Below are positions 35,565 through 46,187 of a stretch of 64,000 bases of DNA, one piece after another. This stretch comes from Kingdonia uniflora (Eukaryota; Streptophyta; Magnoliopsida; Ranunculales; Circaeasteraceae). Both the position numbers and the translations under genes were made by a program. The stretch covers positions 1 through 64,000 of the forward strand of contig JACGCM010000677.1 in NCBI GenBank assembly GCA_014058105.1, in the 5' to 3' direction. The notes under the pieces are model-generated. The model worked only from the letters and a program-made list of their open reading frames with translations, was not told the origin of the DNA and did not search any database. How positions within the stretch are numbered: the first letter of the stretch is position 1; every line of letters begins with the position of its first letter.

Positions 35565-35843
35565 ATGGACACCACGCCCAACACTCGATACCAGCAAAGG
35601 ATGGGGTTTTCCCAGGACCGTCGTATAGGGCGGAAGACTGCTGAACTGAAGTTGAAGTTCTTTGGTAGCCATGAGCTTGACTGGGACATGCCTGAATTGG
35701 TAGAATTAGAGGTCGAAGAACCCATTAATGGGGAGTCTTATTCATACTTTTGGGGGCAGATGAAGTTTCCCTTTACGACTGCTGAGGAACGCTACCTCTA
35801 CCTGTCGGCTTTAGCCGAATGCCTCATTCAGGCGGAAGATTAG
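35565..35843 (+). CDS. T1 antisense ORF 1 (92 residues), unknown function
   Basis: The open frame starts MDTTPNTRYQQRMGFSQDR and ends AECLIQAED. It runs opposite to gag-pol and lies 270 bases inside the 3' LTR. T2 carries a homologue (54795-54983) with the same start, MDTTPNTCYQKRMGFSQDH, the same ELDWDMP core and a stop after SYAYL. The ATG at 35565 is preferred over upstream in-frame codons because T2 aligns from there. A TATA-like CTATAAGTA lies about 90 bases upstream. I recognise no domain. The frame is intact in T1, unlike the rest of the element. Confidence 0.55.
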   Translation: MDTTPNTRYQQRMGFSQDRRIGRKTAELKLKFFGSHELDWDMPELVELEVEEPINGESYSYFWGQMKFPFTTAEERYLYLSALAECLIQAED

Positions 35844-36749
35844 TTGGTGAAGCAAAGCTCGGCGAGTGGGCCTGACCCATTTGAAAATAGGGCAGGTTCT
35901 TCTTGAAGTGGGGTAAGGTGGTGGTGATTGTGGTTGTTTTTGTATTGTGATTGTATTTGAAGGTTTCTATTTTTGCTGTGGTTTTGTATGTTTGTACTTG
36001 GAATTTTTTTGTTTCTGTTGTTGTAATTTGTGGAATAGAATGAGAACGAAACTTTGCTGCAATTTTGTGTGCTTGTAACTGGTAGGCATTGTAGTGGAAT
36101 AGATTTGTAGGCTCGGTAGCAAATATATCTCATCAAACGTTAATAGTTAGCAATAATTACTGGTGGGAAAAAAATTATCTTTGACCATATCTCTTTAACC
36201 AAGTTCTGTCGAAGTAAAATTATGAACTGTCGAACTAACATTCTGAACTGTGTGTAAGTAGGAAAGGCATAAAATTTAAAGGTAATTTAGGCGCGATGAA
36301 CTTTTTGAATATCGAATGTGCAATAAGTCAAATACTTGATATATTTTGAATTCGAATGAGAAGTTATTTGCAGACGAATGTTCGAGACATGATATAAATG
36401 ATTACTCATGTACAATAAGGGGGTGTGTCGAAGGTCTATTCAATTTGACTGGTCGTACTGACAGCCTAGACAACTGGTTTGTCAGAACGGTATGTGCTCC
36501 TAGGGCAGTGTGTTATACAGGTAATCATGATTTTCTTCTCGTTTTACGGAAAAGGTACGATTGATGTAGGGACTTGACTAGACTGCTTCGAGTGGCCTTG
36601 AGTTTAGAGCTAATACAGAGTGAGTGTGTGATTCGTACGTGAGGGGAATGAGGGGTAAATTGGTTAAAACCCATCTCAGCCAAAAAGCCGGTGTAGTAGG
36701 GGTGTGGCAATGACAGTGGTTTGGAAATCAAGACAGTTTTGGTATTCCG

Positions 36750-36925
36750 AGGAGGTATATATATGTGTAGGAAATAACCAAAGTACTGTTCATAGAGAAA
36801 AACAAAAAGAGTGAGAGGAAGAAAATGTATGCCATTATTATGTGAAGCTTAAGAGAGGTTACTAAGGTTCTTACTGAGTATCGACTGACTTTCTATTTCG
36901 ATTGTACTTCTGCTAAAACAGGTAT
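36750..36925 (+). promoter_or_regulatory. Predicted antisense promoter and leader exon of T1
   Basis: CGAGGAGGTATATATATGTG (TATA block 36756-36763) is followed by a purine-rich leader and then AAACAG|GTATGTTG, a donor at about 36922. An acceptor CTTCTGTAG at 37205 precedes the start of antisense ORF 2. T2 keeps the TATA block (56770), the leader and the GCAG|GTATGT donor, so it is conserved between copies. Transcription has not been shown. Confidence 0.45.
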
Positions 36926-37208
36926 GTTGATTAATCTTTGTCTATCTTTTTTATTTAGCTTTGCGTTATGTATCTGTATATAGAGTCTTCTCTGTTTGTA
37001 GCTGCAAGGATATGATCAAGGATAGGGGGGAAATAAGTATCAGAGGTTTAACTTATTTGGGAGTCTGAGGGTTTTGATGGTGGGACTGGTATTGTGGTCA
37101 AGTTTTCGACTGTGTTTGTATCTGCTAGAGAAGGTATATAAAAATGGGTTATTGACACATAATTGTTGAATGTATTGATCTAATTGCATGCCTCTTCTTC
37201 TGTAGGAT

Positions 37209-39373
37209 ATGATGCGTACCCGTCGGTCTTTGAAACTGAGGCTTATAGACGAGGATGTTGATGGGAATGAGACTAGTATGTCTGGTTGTGTTTCGATGGA
37301 TGAGGGCAATAATTTGGAAGAGTTGGTCATAGCAAAAGATGTGCCACTAGCAATGGTGGTTCTTGAAGCTGGAGGTTTGAGTACTAGACGTCGTAAGATG
37401 GTAGTAACTGAGGATAGTGATGAGGAAGAGACATGAGGAGGGGAGAGATTGAGGGGCAAAGGTTGGGCTAAATCGTTGGGTGGTAAACGGGGTGAGGGGG
37501 CGCAAGGTGACCATGATGAGGATTCGACTGAGTTAGATGAGGCTGTTGGTTCTATTCCAGATAGGGAGAAGGAGAGGCTAGATTAATTTGTAGCTAAACA
37601 TGGGTTGTCGATGGTAAGGGTTATATTGTATTCTGCAGGGTCAGAGTACAGCTTTAAATTGAAGCATCGAGAAGGTATCAGGGCGTATAGAGGCCAGATT
37701 CGACTGGGGATGCGATTGCCCCTTCGAAGGCTAGTGAAGGAGGTTTTAAACTTCTGGGAAGTTGCCCAAGTTCAGATGAATGGAAACTTTTATGAGATGA
37801 TGAAGGTAATCGAGGGAATGAATGCAAAATTGAGGAGTGAGGGAAGGGGTTTAATTGAGTGGTATGATGTTGTATCATTCCATTCGGGGAAGGTGAATAA
37901 GAATGTGGGCACCTACCATATCCAGTGCCATACAGATAATCCCTGGTTGTTTGGTCTGTGCTCGACGGGTCGAAGGTGGAATAGAAATTTGGTTGAAGCA
38001 TGGGGTAATTATGAGAATCCCGAATGGGAGGATTCTTATAGGTTACATCATAAATTCTATAATCCGAGTATGTTTTCTGTCAAAGGGTTTTTGATATATT
38101 GCTCGAATAAACTGTGATCGTATTTCAGTTTGTTCTATAGGTCCCGGTAGCCGGACTTGGGCAAATCTTAGGGATTATATTGACACCCTAAATGACTCAG
38201 ACGATGAGTGGGTGAATTTAGTTTTTAAGAGTCTTGGTATCAAGAGGAATAGGCAAAAGAAGGTAGATACCCTGTTTGGAAATGTACCCATTACGCGGAT
38301 GCCATCATGGAGGAGGGGAGGTGAAGGTTTTTCAAAGGTAGTCTAAGGAATAGAGGAGGATAATATGCCAATGAGAGAGCAGTAGGTCCCGATGGTGAAA
38401 AGAGCGCTGAAGCAAGTTGCGCCAGTGCCCAAAGTAGCAACTGATACTTCGAGACAGAGGCCGAAGCATGCACCGACCAAGGCTGAGATGGAGAAAGGCT
38501 AGGTCGTTCCCAAGTCTCTGAGTGTATAACAGACGAAGTTAACACAATACAAAAGGTGTAGGACGTTGCGGGAAGATGATATGGAGGATGAGGGCAAAGA
38601 TATGACGAATGCTGAGCGAGAAGATTAGGCTTTAGCCAAGGCTGCTTCGATGGCAGAATTCTGCGGTACTGACCCAGATGAGACTTCAAGGCAGATGAGG
38701 AGGAGTATGTATGAGGTAACTGTCTATTATTGTTTGCGAGATTCTGAAATTTTCTTAAGTGTTTCATGCTTCGGGAAATACTGACGGCTCGAATACTCTA
38801 GAAGACGGATGCTTGGGCGTAATCATTCACCAAGGCAGTAAAAGTTGGAAAGAGGAAGTTACGGGAGGCGGTTGACATTCTAGATCTTTCTCTGGGGACG
38901 ACGGGGTCGTTACTGTCTGAGAAAAAAGTTTTGTAGGGAGATCTAGCGGCTATTACTGATGCGTTCGATAAGAGATTGGAGGGTCAGCGTTTTAATCATG
39001 AGCAGGTGTTGAAGTCGAAGCTTGCTAAGAAGGAGTAGGAAAAGAAAGCACAGAGGGAGCGTTATCAGGGGTATGATGAATGTGTAGTTACTGTCAGACT
39101 GAAGGAGTTTATAGAGGATATGGGTTTGATCCTGAAACTTTACAATGCTTCCTTGCTACCCAAGATCCTGTTATTAAAGATGCCTTGCAGATAAAGGAAA
39201 GGGAGGCAAATACTACTGATGGAGGTATTGGAGGTGGTGTGGAGGCTTCTGTGATCGACGGTACTGCTCCTAGAACTGCAACTGATGTGGTCGTCGATGG
39301 TGCAGGGTCAAAATCTTCTACTGGAGGTTCTAAGGGTGTTGACGCTGAAGAGCCTGTTGGGGATAGAGTGTAG
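37209..39373 (+). pseudogene. T1 antisense ORF 2: Transposase_28-like domain plus coiled coil
   Basis: This multi-exon gene is antisense to gag-pol. The start MMRTRRSLKLRLIDED is followed by an acidic region to 37430. The main domain is at 37605-38117: GIRAYRGQIRLGMRLPL, LVKEVLNFWEVAQVQMNGN, FYEMMKVIEGMN, GTYHIQCHTDNPWLFGL. Its LPL...VL-x-x-W-x-(I/V)-AP-x-Q-(L/M)-x-x-N pattern resembles Pfam 'putative gypsy type transposon' (Transposase_28). An intron-like break (acceptor TTCTATAG, 38142) precedes a basic region (RALKQVAPVPK) and a 38800-39200 coiled coil (RKLREAVDIL, DAFDKRLEGQ, LKSKLAKKE). The tail ends at a stop at 39373. Stops at 37436 and 37585 and later shifts disrupt it. Function is unknown; a regulatory role is only a guess. 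Confidence 0.65.
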
Positions 39374-39740
39374 CCACGCCGATATGAGGTATTTGTACTG
39401 AAGTGCCATGCCTGTTTTTCTGATTTTTTGTTGGGTTGTAATATTTGAACAAAGTTTATCATTCTTTGCACTTTCTCTTTGAACTTATGCTTGTTTAGAA
39501 TTGCTGTGCCGAAACTGATTTATGTTACCTTTGATTGTACTGAATTATTGTGATAGATTCTTGATGTGTTCTCTGGACTTGATTTGAATTATATTTTGTT
39601 GAACTTGATTCTCTAATACTGTACTAAAGTGTCTTGTAGATATTCCTGAATAATTACGTCTGCACATGCTGTAACTGTCAAATAATTGTAGAGTGATCTT
39701 ACCTTAAGGAGCTTTGAGATTGAATCTCAAAAGTTTAAGG

Positions 39741-40320
39741 AATTAATTGGACTTTGAAGGCCTAAGCTACAATGAAGTAAGACGTGGTCACCCCCAATGC
39801 ATTCTCGTCCGGTCTCTCGACCATTCGTGCCCCTTGAGTTTGCTCGAATGTTGGGAGTTTGAAAATTTTTGAGGTCTCCCCCATGTATCAGTCGAGCCGA
39901 GGGTGACATGATACTTGGAGGAATCCCAAAAATTCACTAGACTTCAACGGCTTGGGGCCTGATCAAAGCATAACTATTCGCCCCCAATGCATTCACAACG
40001 GTACGGTCTATTGACCATCCTTGCCTCTCGAGTTTGCTCAAAATTGGGAGTTTGAAAAATTTTAGGGTCGCCCCCAAATATCAGTCGGGTCGAGGGTTGA
40101 CATGATACCTTGGGTAAACCAAGAAATTCACTGGACTTCGCTGGCTTGGGGCCTGATCAAAGCATAACTGTTCGCCCCCAATGTATTCCCGAGGGTCCGG
40201 TCTATTGGCCATCCTTGGCCCTTGAGTTTGCTCAAAATTGAGAGTTTGAAAAATTTCAGGGTCGCCCCCAAGTATTAGTCGGGTCGAGGGTTGATATGAT
40301 ACCTAAGGTAAGCTAAGAAA
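39741..40320. repeat. ~192-base tandem repeat in T1, three units
   Basis: Three consecutive units start at about 39741, 39931 and 40125. Each contains AATTCACTGGACTTC, GGCTTGGGGCCTGATCAAAGC, TTCGCCCCCAATG(C/T)ATTC, GAGTTTGCTC and GGGTCGAGGGTTGA(C/T)ATGATACC. They lie between the 3' ends of the antisense gene and pol, the hypervariable zone where Tat elements often carry tandem arrays. Confidence 0.88.
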
Positions 40321-40339
40321 TTTATTGGAAAACAGGAGA

Positions 40340-41036
40340 CAAAGTGGGGATGGAAAAATTTGTTTATTGATTATTCAGTATTTACATCAGGTGTACAAGG
40401 TGGAGGCCGTGGCCTATTATATGAGACCAGTTGTATTGTGCTTCATGGATTTGGTAGTGGTCGTGTAACTCGTGTTTGTGGATGGTGTATTTGCGATAGT
40501 TCCCTAATAATGATCGTTTGGCTTTGGGATCATATGGGAGGATACGATTGTTGAAGTAATGGAGGAATGGTGTTCGCCAGTCGTCTAGATCGAGACTCTG
40601 GCCCTGAGTATTGATGGCATTGATTTTCATCTTGTCTATACTTGGGCGTTCGAGTACTTTGATATGGGGAGTTCAGGATTCTGATTGGCTTAACATAGCT
40701 GTTATGTAGGCGAGGGCATCTGTGTATCAGTTTTTTCCTCAAGGGTAATGAGTAATAGTGGATTTTTTTGGGAAACGGTCTATGTGCTAGCAAACAAGGG
40801 AAGAATATTCGGCCATGCGACCGTTGACTTGATTTTCACCGGTGTACTATCGTTGAATGAGTTGAGAATCTGTAAAAACTTCAAGTGTTGGGATGCCGTG
40901 GTCTAGTGTGAGGTTGAGGCCATTATTATTGGAACATTTAAAGTTTAAGTAAACTGCCTTCTCTATTCGATCATTCGCTGGTGTAACCAGGACTACCAAT
41001 CTCTGAGCCATTAGGCCCAGCGGATCCTTTTGTAAA
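40340..41036 (-). pseudogene. T1 archaeal-type RNase H and truncated integrase stub
   Basis: The minus strand gives GWHLFTKGSAGPNGSEIG, then NGLNLTLDHGIPTLEVFTDSQ and TDALAYI, the second RNase H of Tat elements (DGS changed to KGS). Next comes DDWRTPFLHYFNNRILPYDPKAKR, the linker before integrase. Coding then runs into the tandem repeats, with no zinc-binding, DDE core or C-terminal integrase anywhere in T1. T1 therefore lacks integrase. Confidence 0.75.
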
Positions 41037-42660
41037 TAAATGCCATCCTGTGTTAGGGTTCCATGGGTCTGTTGGTTTGGGTTGGTATTCTGTCAGGTCA
41101 TCTTCATGTTCCTCACAATCGACAGCCTCGACCGGGAAGTCAGCAAGGAAATCGGCTACTGCTTGGCCTTTTTGGGATATCTGCTTCTCGAATGTGATGT
41201 CATGTTCGCCAAGGTAAACAGACAACTGTTGAACTCGCCTAGATTTCTCTTTTTTGTTGAGTACTTCTCGAAGGGGGCAGCTTGTTATAACAGAGATGGG
41301 GTGAGCTTGAAAATATGGTTTGAGTTTGTGGGACGAGTAGACGAGGGTGAGGAGAAAATGCTCAAGTTTCGAATATCGAGTTTCTGCGGGTGTTAGAGTT
41401 TTGCTGATAAAATATATAGGCTTCTCGATGTTTGATTCCAGTCGAATGAGCACTGGCCTAATAGAGGTATCTATAACAGCGAGATATAGTGAGAGTGTCT
41501 CACCTTCGATAGGGGTGCTAATAATGGGTGGTTGACCAAGGTAAGTTTTGAGTTCGAGGAAGGCCTGTTCATATTCGGGTGTCCAGTTAATCTCAGGGTT
41601 AGTTTTTGTTTTTGCATTGTGGATGCCTTGGTCGCGTAATAGAGAAAAGAGCCAAGTACAGCGGTCTGAGGATTTGGAAATGAAGCGGTTGAGGGCTACA
41701 ATCTTACCAACTACTTTTTGGACATCTTTTTTGGTTCGTGGCGAAGACATGTTGATGAGGGCTCGAATATGGGTAGGGTCGATCTCGATACCTCGTTTGC
41801 TAATTAGATAACCTAAAAATTTGCCAGACAAAACACCAAACTGGTATTTGTTTGGATTAAGTTTCATGTTGTATGTTCAAAGTATCGAAAAGACTTCGGT
41901 TAGTTCATGGATATGGGTCTATTTTTGGAGGCTCTTGCACAACGTGTCGTCGATGTAAACTTCGACCGACTTGCCAAGTAAGGGATTAAACATGGTTGCA
42001 ACAAGGCGTTGATAGGTGGGACCCATATTTTTAAGGCCGAAGGGCATGACATTAAAACAATAAAGGTCTTATTTAGTGATAAAGGAAGTTTTAAGTTGAT
42101 CTTCTGGGAGGAGGGGTACCTGATTGTAGCCCAAAGTTGTGTCCATCATTGATAGGCGCTCATGTCTTGCAGTGGCATCGAGGAGTACTGAGATGATCGG
42201 GAGGGGGAAGTTGTCCTTTGGTGTGTGTTTGTTGAGGACTGTGAAGTCGACGCAAATTCGGATCTTGCCATTCTTTTTTGGAATTGCAAAAATGCTTGAT
42301 ATCCAATCTGCATACTTCACTTCTCTGATGAAACCTGCGGCTATGAGCTTGTCTACTTTGAGGTTTACTGCTTCTCAAAGTCATGGTGCTCAGGTACGCT
42401 TCTTTTCTTTTACTGCTGTAGAATGGGGAATGAGATCGAGGCGGTGGTATGCCTAACTGGGGTCGACGCCGGGCATCTCCTGGAACGTCCATGGAAAGAC
42501 GTTTTTGTTTATACGAAGGAAGTTTGAGAGTTCGATGCATTCTACCATCTCTAGAAAAGTTCCAATGAACCTACCTCGACCAGGACCGTCGAGTTTGATA
42601 TAGACAGTAGGTTTGATGGGTGAGGTGGCATAAGTCGAAGGTGCAGGGATAGTGAGAGAC
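40971..42660 (-). pseudogene. T1 reverse transcriptase and RNase H
   Basis: Well-preserved minus-strand pol: VNLKVDKLIAAGFIREV, WISSIFAIPKKNGKIRICVDF, LNKHTPKDNFPLP, MDTTLGYNQVPL, NVMPFGLKN, and the catalytic VEVYIDDTL at 41942-41985. The 298-codon stretch 41867-40971 continues with KFLGYLISKRGIEIDPTHI, VQKVVGKIVALNRF, SSDRCTWLFSLL, INWTPEYEQAFLELK, and PIYFISKTLTPAETRYSKLE. YIDD is intact. A few stops (near 42068 and 41870) interrupt the frame. Confidence 0.92.
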
Positions 42661-42797
42661 AGTGATTTCTATGGGAGTCTGACGTGTCTCTGGGTCTGAT
42701 CAATCACGGGATACTCGCATGCACGGGCGAGGCATTGAGTGCCTTTCAAGTTCCATATACCCAAGGGGGTGGTAAAACAAAGGGTCTGATGATAAGT

Positions 42798-43133
42798 CTA
42801 AGGTATGGCACACATGGCATAAAGCCAGTCGCGCCCAAGGATTCCAAGGTATTCAGACTTCTTATCGACAATAAGAAAGCTGGTTTGAAGTGTGATAGGG
42901 CCTATGGTAACTGGAAGGCTAATTCGACCAGCGGTAACTTCGGTAACCCCATTAAAACCATTCAGTTTGACATTGGTAGCAGTGATGAGCTCGGTTTTCT
43001 TCATGATTTGAACAGTCTGGAGGAAAAGTACATCGGCTGCACTCCCTGTATCGATGAACATGGTGTGGAGGATGAGGTATTCAATCTTAATCATGATGAA
43101 TAAGGGGTCAGAATGGGGATAACGAACATGCAA
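42798..43133 (-). pseudogene. T1 aspartic protease
   Basis: A 111-codon minus-strand frame carries MFIDTGSAADVLFL (active-site DTG), LNGFNGVTEVTAGRISLPV and SEYLGILGRDWL, the flap and hydrophobic-GRDWL signature of plant gypsy proteases. It begins MHVRYPHSDPLFIMIKI, the usual start region of the mature enzyme. It follows gag after a stop at 43184. Confidence 0.9.
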
Positions 43134-43184
43134 TGTATCATAGTTGATGAAAGAGATGCCTTCGGGTCGAGAGCAAAGGCTTGA

Positions 43185-44929
43185 TTATGGCAGGAAGGCA
43201 GGTAAATTTTCCTGGTAGGTGAGTTTGAAATATTCTTCGACACGCCTACGTTTTCTCATGGAATGGCCGCTGTCGATGTTATTGACTTCAATGAAAGGTA
43301 TTTGGTAGATATGTACCTCGGTCGGGTCGACAGCAGGGGTGGGTTGAGGTTTGAGGTACGACCCATCAAAGTAGCTGGGGAGGTCGGCAACATACTGATG
43401 TAGATGGCCTTCCTTGAGGATAATTTCGAGAAAGCGCTGTGAGGCAAAGTATTTGTTGGTGTGGTGGCAGTTACACTTGTGACTGGCACAGTAAGGCTTG
43501 CCGGGTTTGACCTCGATGGGGTAAGGGATACGCCATATGGGATCTGCCTGTATCTGTGGTTGAAGGGTATTGAGAGGGTCAGTGAGTATGGGTAGGGCCG
43601 GTTTTGGCCGCTTTGTGCGACCATTGCCATTGCTATCATTGCGAGGGCGTTTGCGGCTCTCAGTCTCCTGTAAGATGGGAGTGATCAGGGGTATTAGAGT
43701 AGAAGGTGGGCCTTGTCTAGGTTTATTGATGATAGAGGTCGAAGGTTGCCCTTGTTTATGTGATTCGCGGAGGCGCTCAAGGTCGACATAGCCATTGACT
43801 TTCGTGAGCATCTCCTCGAGCGTTCGGGGTTTGTGGAGGACCAGGTACACTTTTACACGACTGTGATCTGTTAAGGCGGCCGTGTACGCTAGTACAGTAT
43901 TCGCGCAGTCAAGATTTTTGACTTTTCGCGACTCATCAAAGAACCTCTTGGTGAAGGCTTCGAGGGTTTTACTATTGGATTTTCTAAAATTGAAGAGAGT
44001 ATCAACTCTAACCACTCTGTCTTTGTTAAAGAAAAATTGGGCAATGAAAAGATGGGATAGTTGGTCAAAACTTTGAATAGAGCCACAGGGAAGGTTATGG
44101 TATCAACGAAGGGGGCTTTCTGTAAGGCTTGTGGGAAAATGGTGACACATTTGGTGGTCTGTTGTGGAGTAGAGGCTTAGAGCATTTTAAAATTTAAGGA
44201 TTTGCGATTGAGGGTCGATGTTATGGTATTTACTGAGTTTGGGAACACGAAAATTTGAAGGTACCTTGATAGCGAAGAGTTTAGGGCAGAGGAGGTTATT
44301 CAATCGGCTCCATGAGTTTAGTGTTGGGCTCTCGCTGATGCAAATGATGGGTTTGATTTTGAAGTCGAAGTCTTGATGTGCATAATAGGCAGGATGAGGG
44401 AGGGGATCGAAGGGTTCGAGGAGGGTGATGCCGAGTATGCAGTATCTTTTCTGTGTTGTACTCCCAAGCAAGGCAGTATTTGGGGTGTTTGGAGGAGCGA
44501 AGGGTAAAATCAGAGGAATCTACTGTGGGGTAGATGCCAAGATGGATAGAGGCAGTAGGGGCAGCACCTGCGGCACCAAGGTGAGCCGGGGATGCTTGTA
44601 TATGAGGTATGAGTCCCAATCGGGCTCTAGCGGAGGTGTGAGGCAGGTGCTTGGGACGGTGGTGGGGCATCCAGAGGCTGTAGACGTTGTAGCTCTTGGA
44701 CTGTGTTGCGCAATTCGTCAATTGCTCGATTTTTTCTATCAGTAACATCTAAACGGCGATGCCGTTCTGCTTCAAACTCCTGTCGGTATTTTCCACGTTC
44801 CTGGTGCAGCTGTGTATAATATTGCCCCTCGGCTTGAGCGAATTGCTAGGAAAGTAATGCGAGTTGTGTGGCCACTCAGTCGACGGAGTTTCCGACATGA
44901 GTAGAACTAGAACGGAGGATGGGAGACAT
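43185..44929 (-). pseudogene. T1 gag
   Basis: From ATG at 44929 the leader part has a charged heptad-rich stretch (LHQERGKYRQEFEAERHRR) and a Pro-rich linker. The conserved capsid part is split over two frames near 44015: PQALQKAPF and FKVLTNYPIFSLP, then VDTLFNFRKSNSKTLEAFTKRF. The C-terminal part has basic SRKRPRNDS and the Tat knuckle-like block GKPYCASHKCNCHH followed by FLEIILKEGHLHQYV, in which the last Cys of the knuckle is Tyr (NKYF). Stops near 44878 and 44848 also interrupt it. Confidence 0.85.
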
Positions 44930-44986
44930 TGAGAATGATCTAAAAAATTTAGAAAACAATGAGCAAGGGAGATTGGTAGGGAGGGA

Positions 44987-45004
44987 AGTACAGACTGTGC
45001 CAAA
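44987..45004 (-). other. T1 primer binding site
   Basis: On the minus strand TTTGGCACAGTCTGTACT follows the 5' LTR. The T2 equivalent is TTTGGTGCCGTCTTTGC (59212-59228), closer to the TGG(C/T)GCCGTC consensus also seen in G1. Confidence 0.7.
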
Positions 45005-45763
45005 TGTAGGGGCCTAACTTTGTAAGGAGGGGAAGTCGGCTCTTACACCACAAGTTTTTATCTTCAATCAAGGGAGTTCAAGTATCTAATCTATAGTATC
45101 AGAAATCTACTGACGAAATACTTGCGTAGAGGCCTGAAATGTGATACTCCACGACATCTGATGAGGATTTTTAAGAGAGTTTTTATTACTGCCGAGTGGC
45201 CAAAGATTCGAGTACTGGGTTTTACAAGGTGATCGAAGGTAAACTGTAAGGGCTTGGAGAAGAGATTTTGTAGCCAGATTTCGTAACCCCTCCTTGATTC
45301 CCCTTTTCTCCTATTTATAGAACATAGGAAGGGCTGAGTCACCAAGGTTAGGTTACATTATAAGTATACCCTCTTGGTATCCTCCGGATATTAAGCGGGT
45401 ATCCCAGAGTTGGCATTAGCACCAGAAATATCGGGTCTGTCACCATACTCAGCCACTATAGCCGTTTGTCGGCCCTGTCACTGTGCACTGACACTATAGC
45501 CGTCTGTTGGTTCTGTCACTGTAGCTGACTGGACCAACAGCGGTGCCATTCTTATCTGGTGAGCTGGCTATCTACAATAGAGGTGTTTCTGATGCTGACG
45601 TGGATTCTCTATCTTCGAGGCTTGTACATAGTCGAGGCTTCGTCTTTGAATAATCTTGGAAGGATTATTTATGGATTGAGTGGGCTTCGATGTATTCGAA
45701 TAGGCTATGAGGTAGCCTTTGAGTATTTGACTGGCAGCAGAAGGCTGCGAGTAGGCTATTATA
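45005..45763 (-). repeat. 5' LTR of T1
   Basis: Plus-strand ends are TGTAGGGGCCTAAC and GGCTATTATA. It aligns along its length with 34539-35295, mostly with transition differences. It is followed by the GACTG duplication at 45764. Confidence 0.9.
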
Positions 45764-46140
45764 GACTGGCTGTACGCCATTCTCATTGGCATATGGTACC
45801 GAAGCAATCATCCCCACTCAATATTTTCACCCACTACGTGATCATACCATAACCGACGAAGAAAATGAATTCCAGTTGGCGTGTAACATGAATTGGATCG
45901 AGGAAACAAGAGATAAAGAAGTCATAAACTTGGGAAGGTACCATCAAGCTTAAGCAAGATCATATAACAAATGAGTTTGTCATAGAGAGTTTGAGACTAT
46001 TGATCTCATCCTAAGAGAGATACTAAAACACAAAAAGGAACTCAATGTTAGAAAATTCACAGAAAATTGGAAGGGCCTTTTATCGTTATCAGAAAAAGTA
46101 GACTTGGCTCTTACGACCTCGCTACAGAATATAGAATATG
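45764..46140 (+). pseudogene. G1 integrase, C-terminal part (right of T1)
   Basis: The integrase frame resumes just after the duplicated GACTG: TPFSLAYGTEAIIP, DHTITDEENEFQ, MNWIEETRDKEVINLGRYHQA, LREILKHKKELNVRKFTENWKGPF and SRLGSYDLAT. These follow directly, in family order, on the part that ends at 34538, proving that T1 split one integrase. Several stops are present. Confidence 0.88.
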
Positions 46141-46187
46141 AGAAGATAGAAGTTATATCGCAAATAATAATCTATCACTGTGTACTA

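Larger units (their letters stand above)
34539..45763 (-). mobile_element. Ty3/gypsy Tat-like element T1 with antisense gene set
   Basis: An 11,225-base complete insertion flanked by a perfect 5-base duplication GACTG (34534-34538 and 45764-45768). LTRs are 757 and 759 bases. Gag, protease, reverse transcriptase, RNase H and archaeal-type RNase H lie on the minus strand (44929 to about 40340). Integrase is reduced to its first linker. Between pol and the 3' LTR the plus strand carries two antisense ORFs and a tandem repeat block. The two LTRs differ at roughly one base in ten over the first 340 bases by eye, mostly transitions, so the insertion is not recent. Confidence 0.92.

Noticed and set aside
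38291..39471. Minus-strand frames of 158 and 120 residues
   Set aside because: Shadows of T1 antisense ORF 2; composition is Ser/Pro/His-rich with no domain, and the plus frames match T2.
43256..44748. Overlapping minus- and plus-strand frames around T1 gag (43256-43639, 43570-43791, 44296-44748)
   Set aside because: Alternative-frame or opposite-strand readings of gag; the gag frame itself carries the capsid and knuckle-like motifs.
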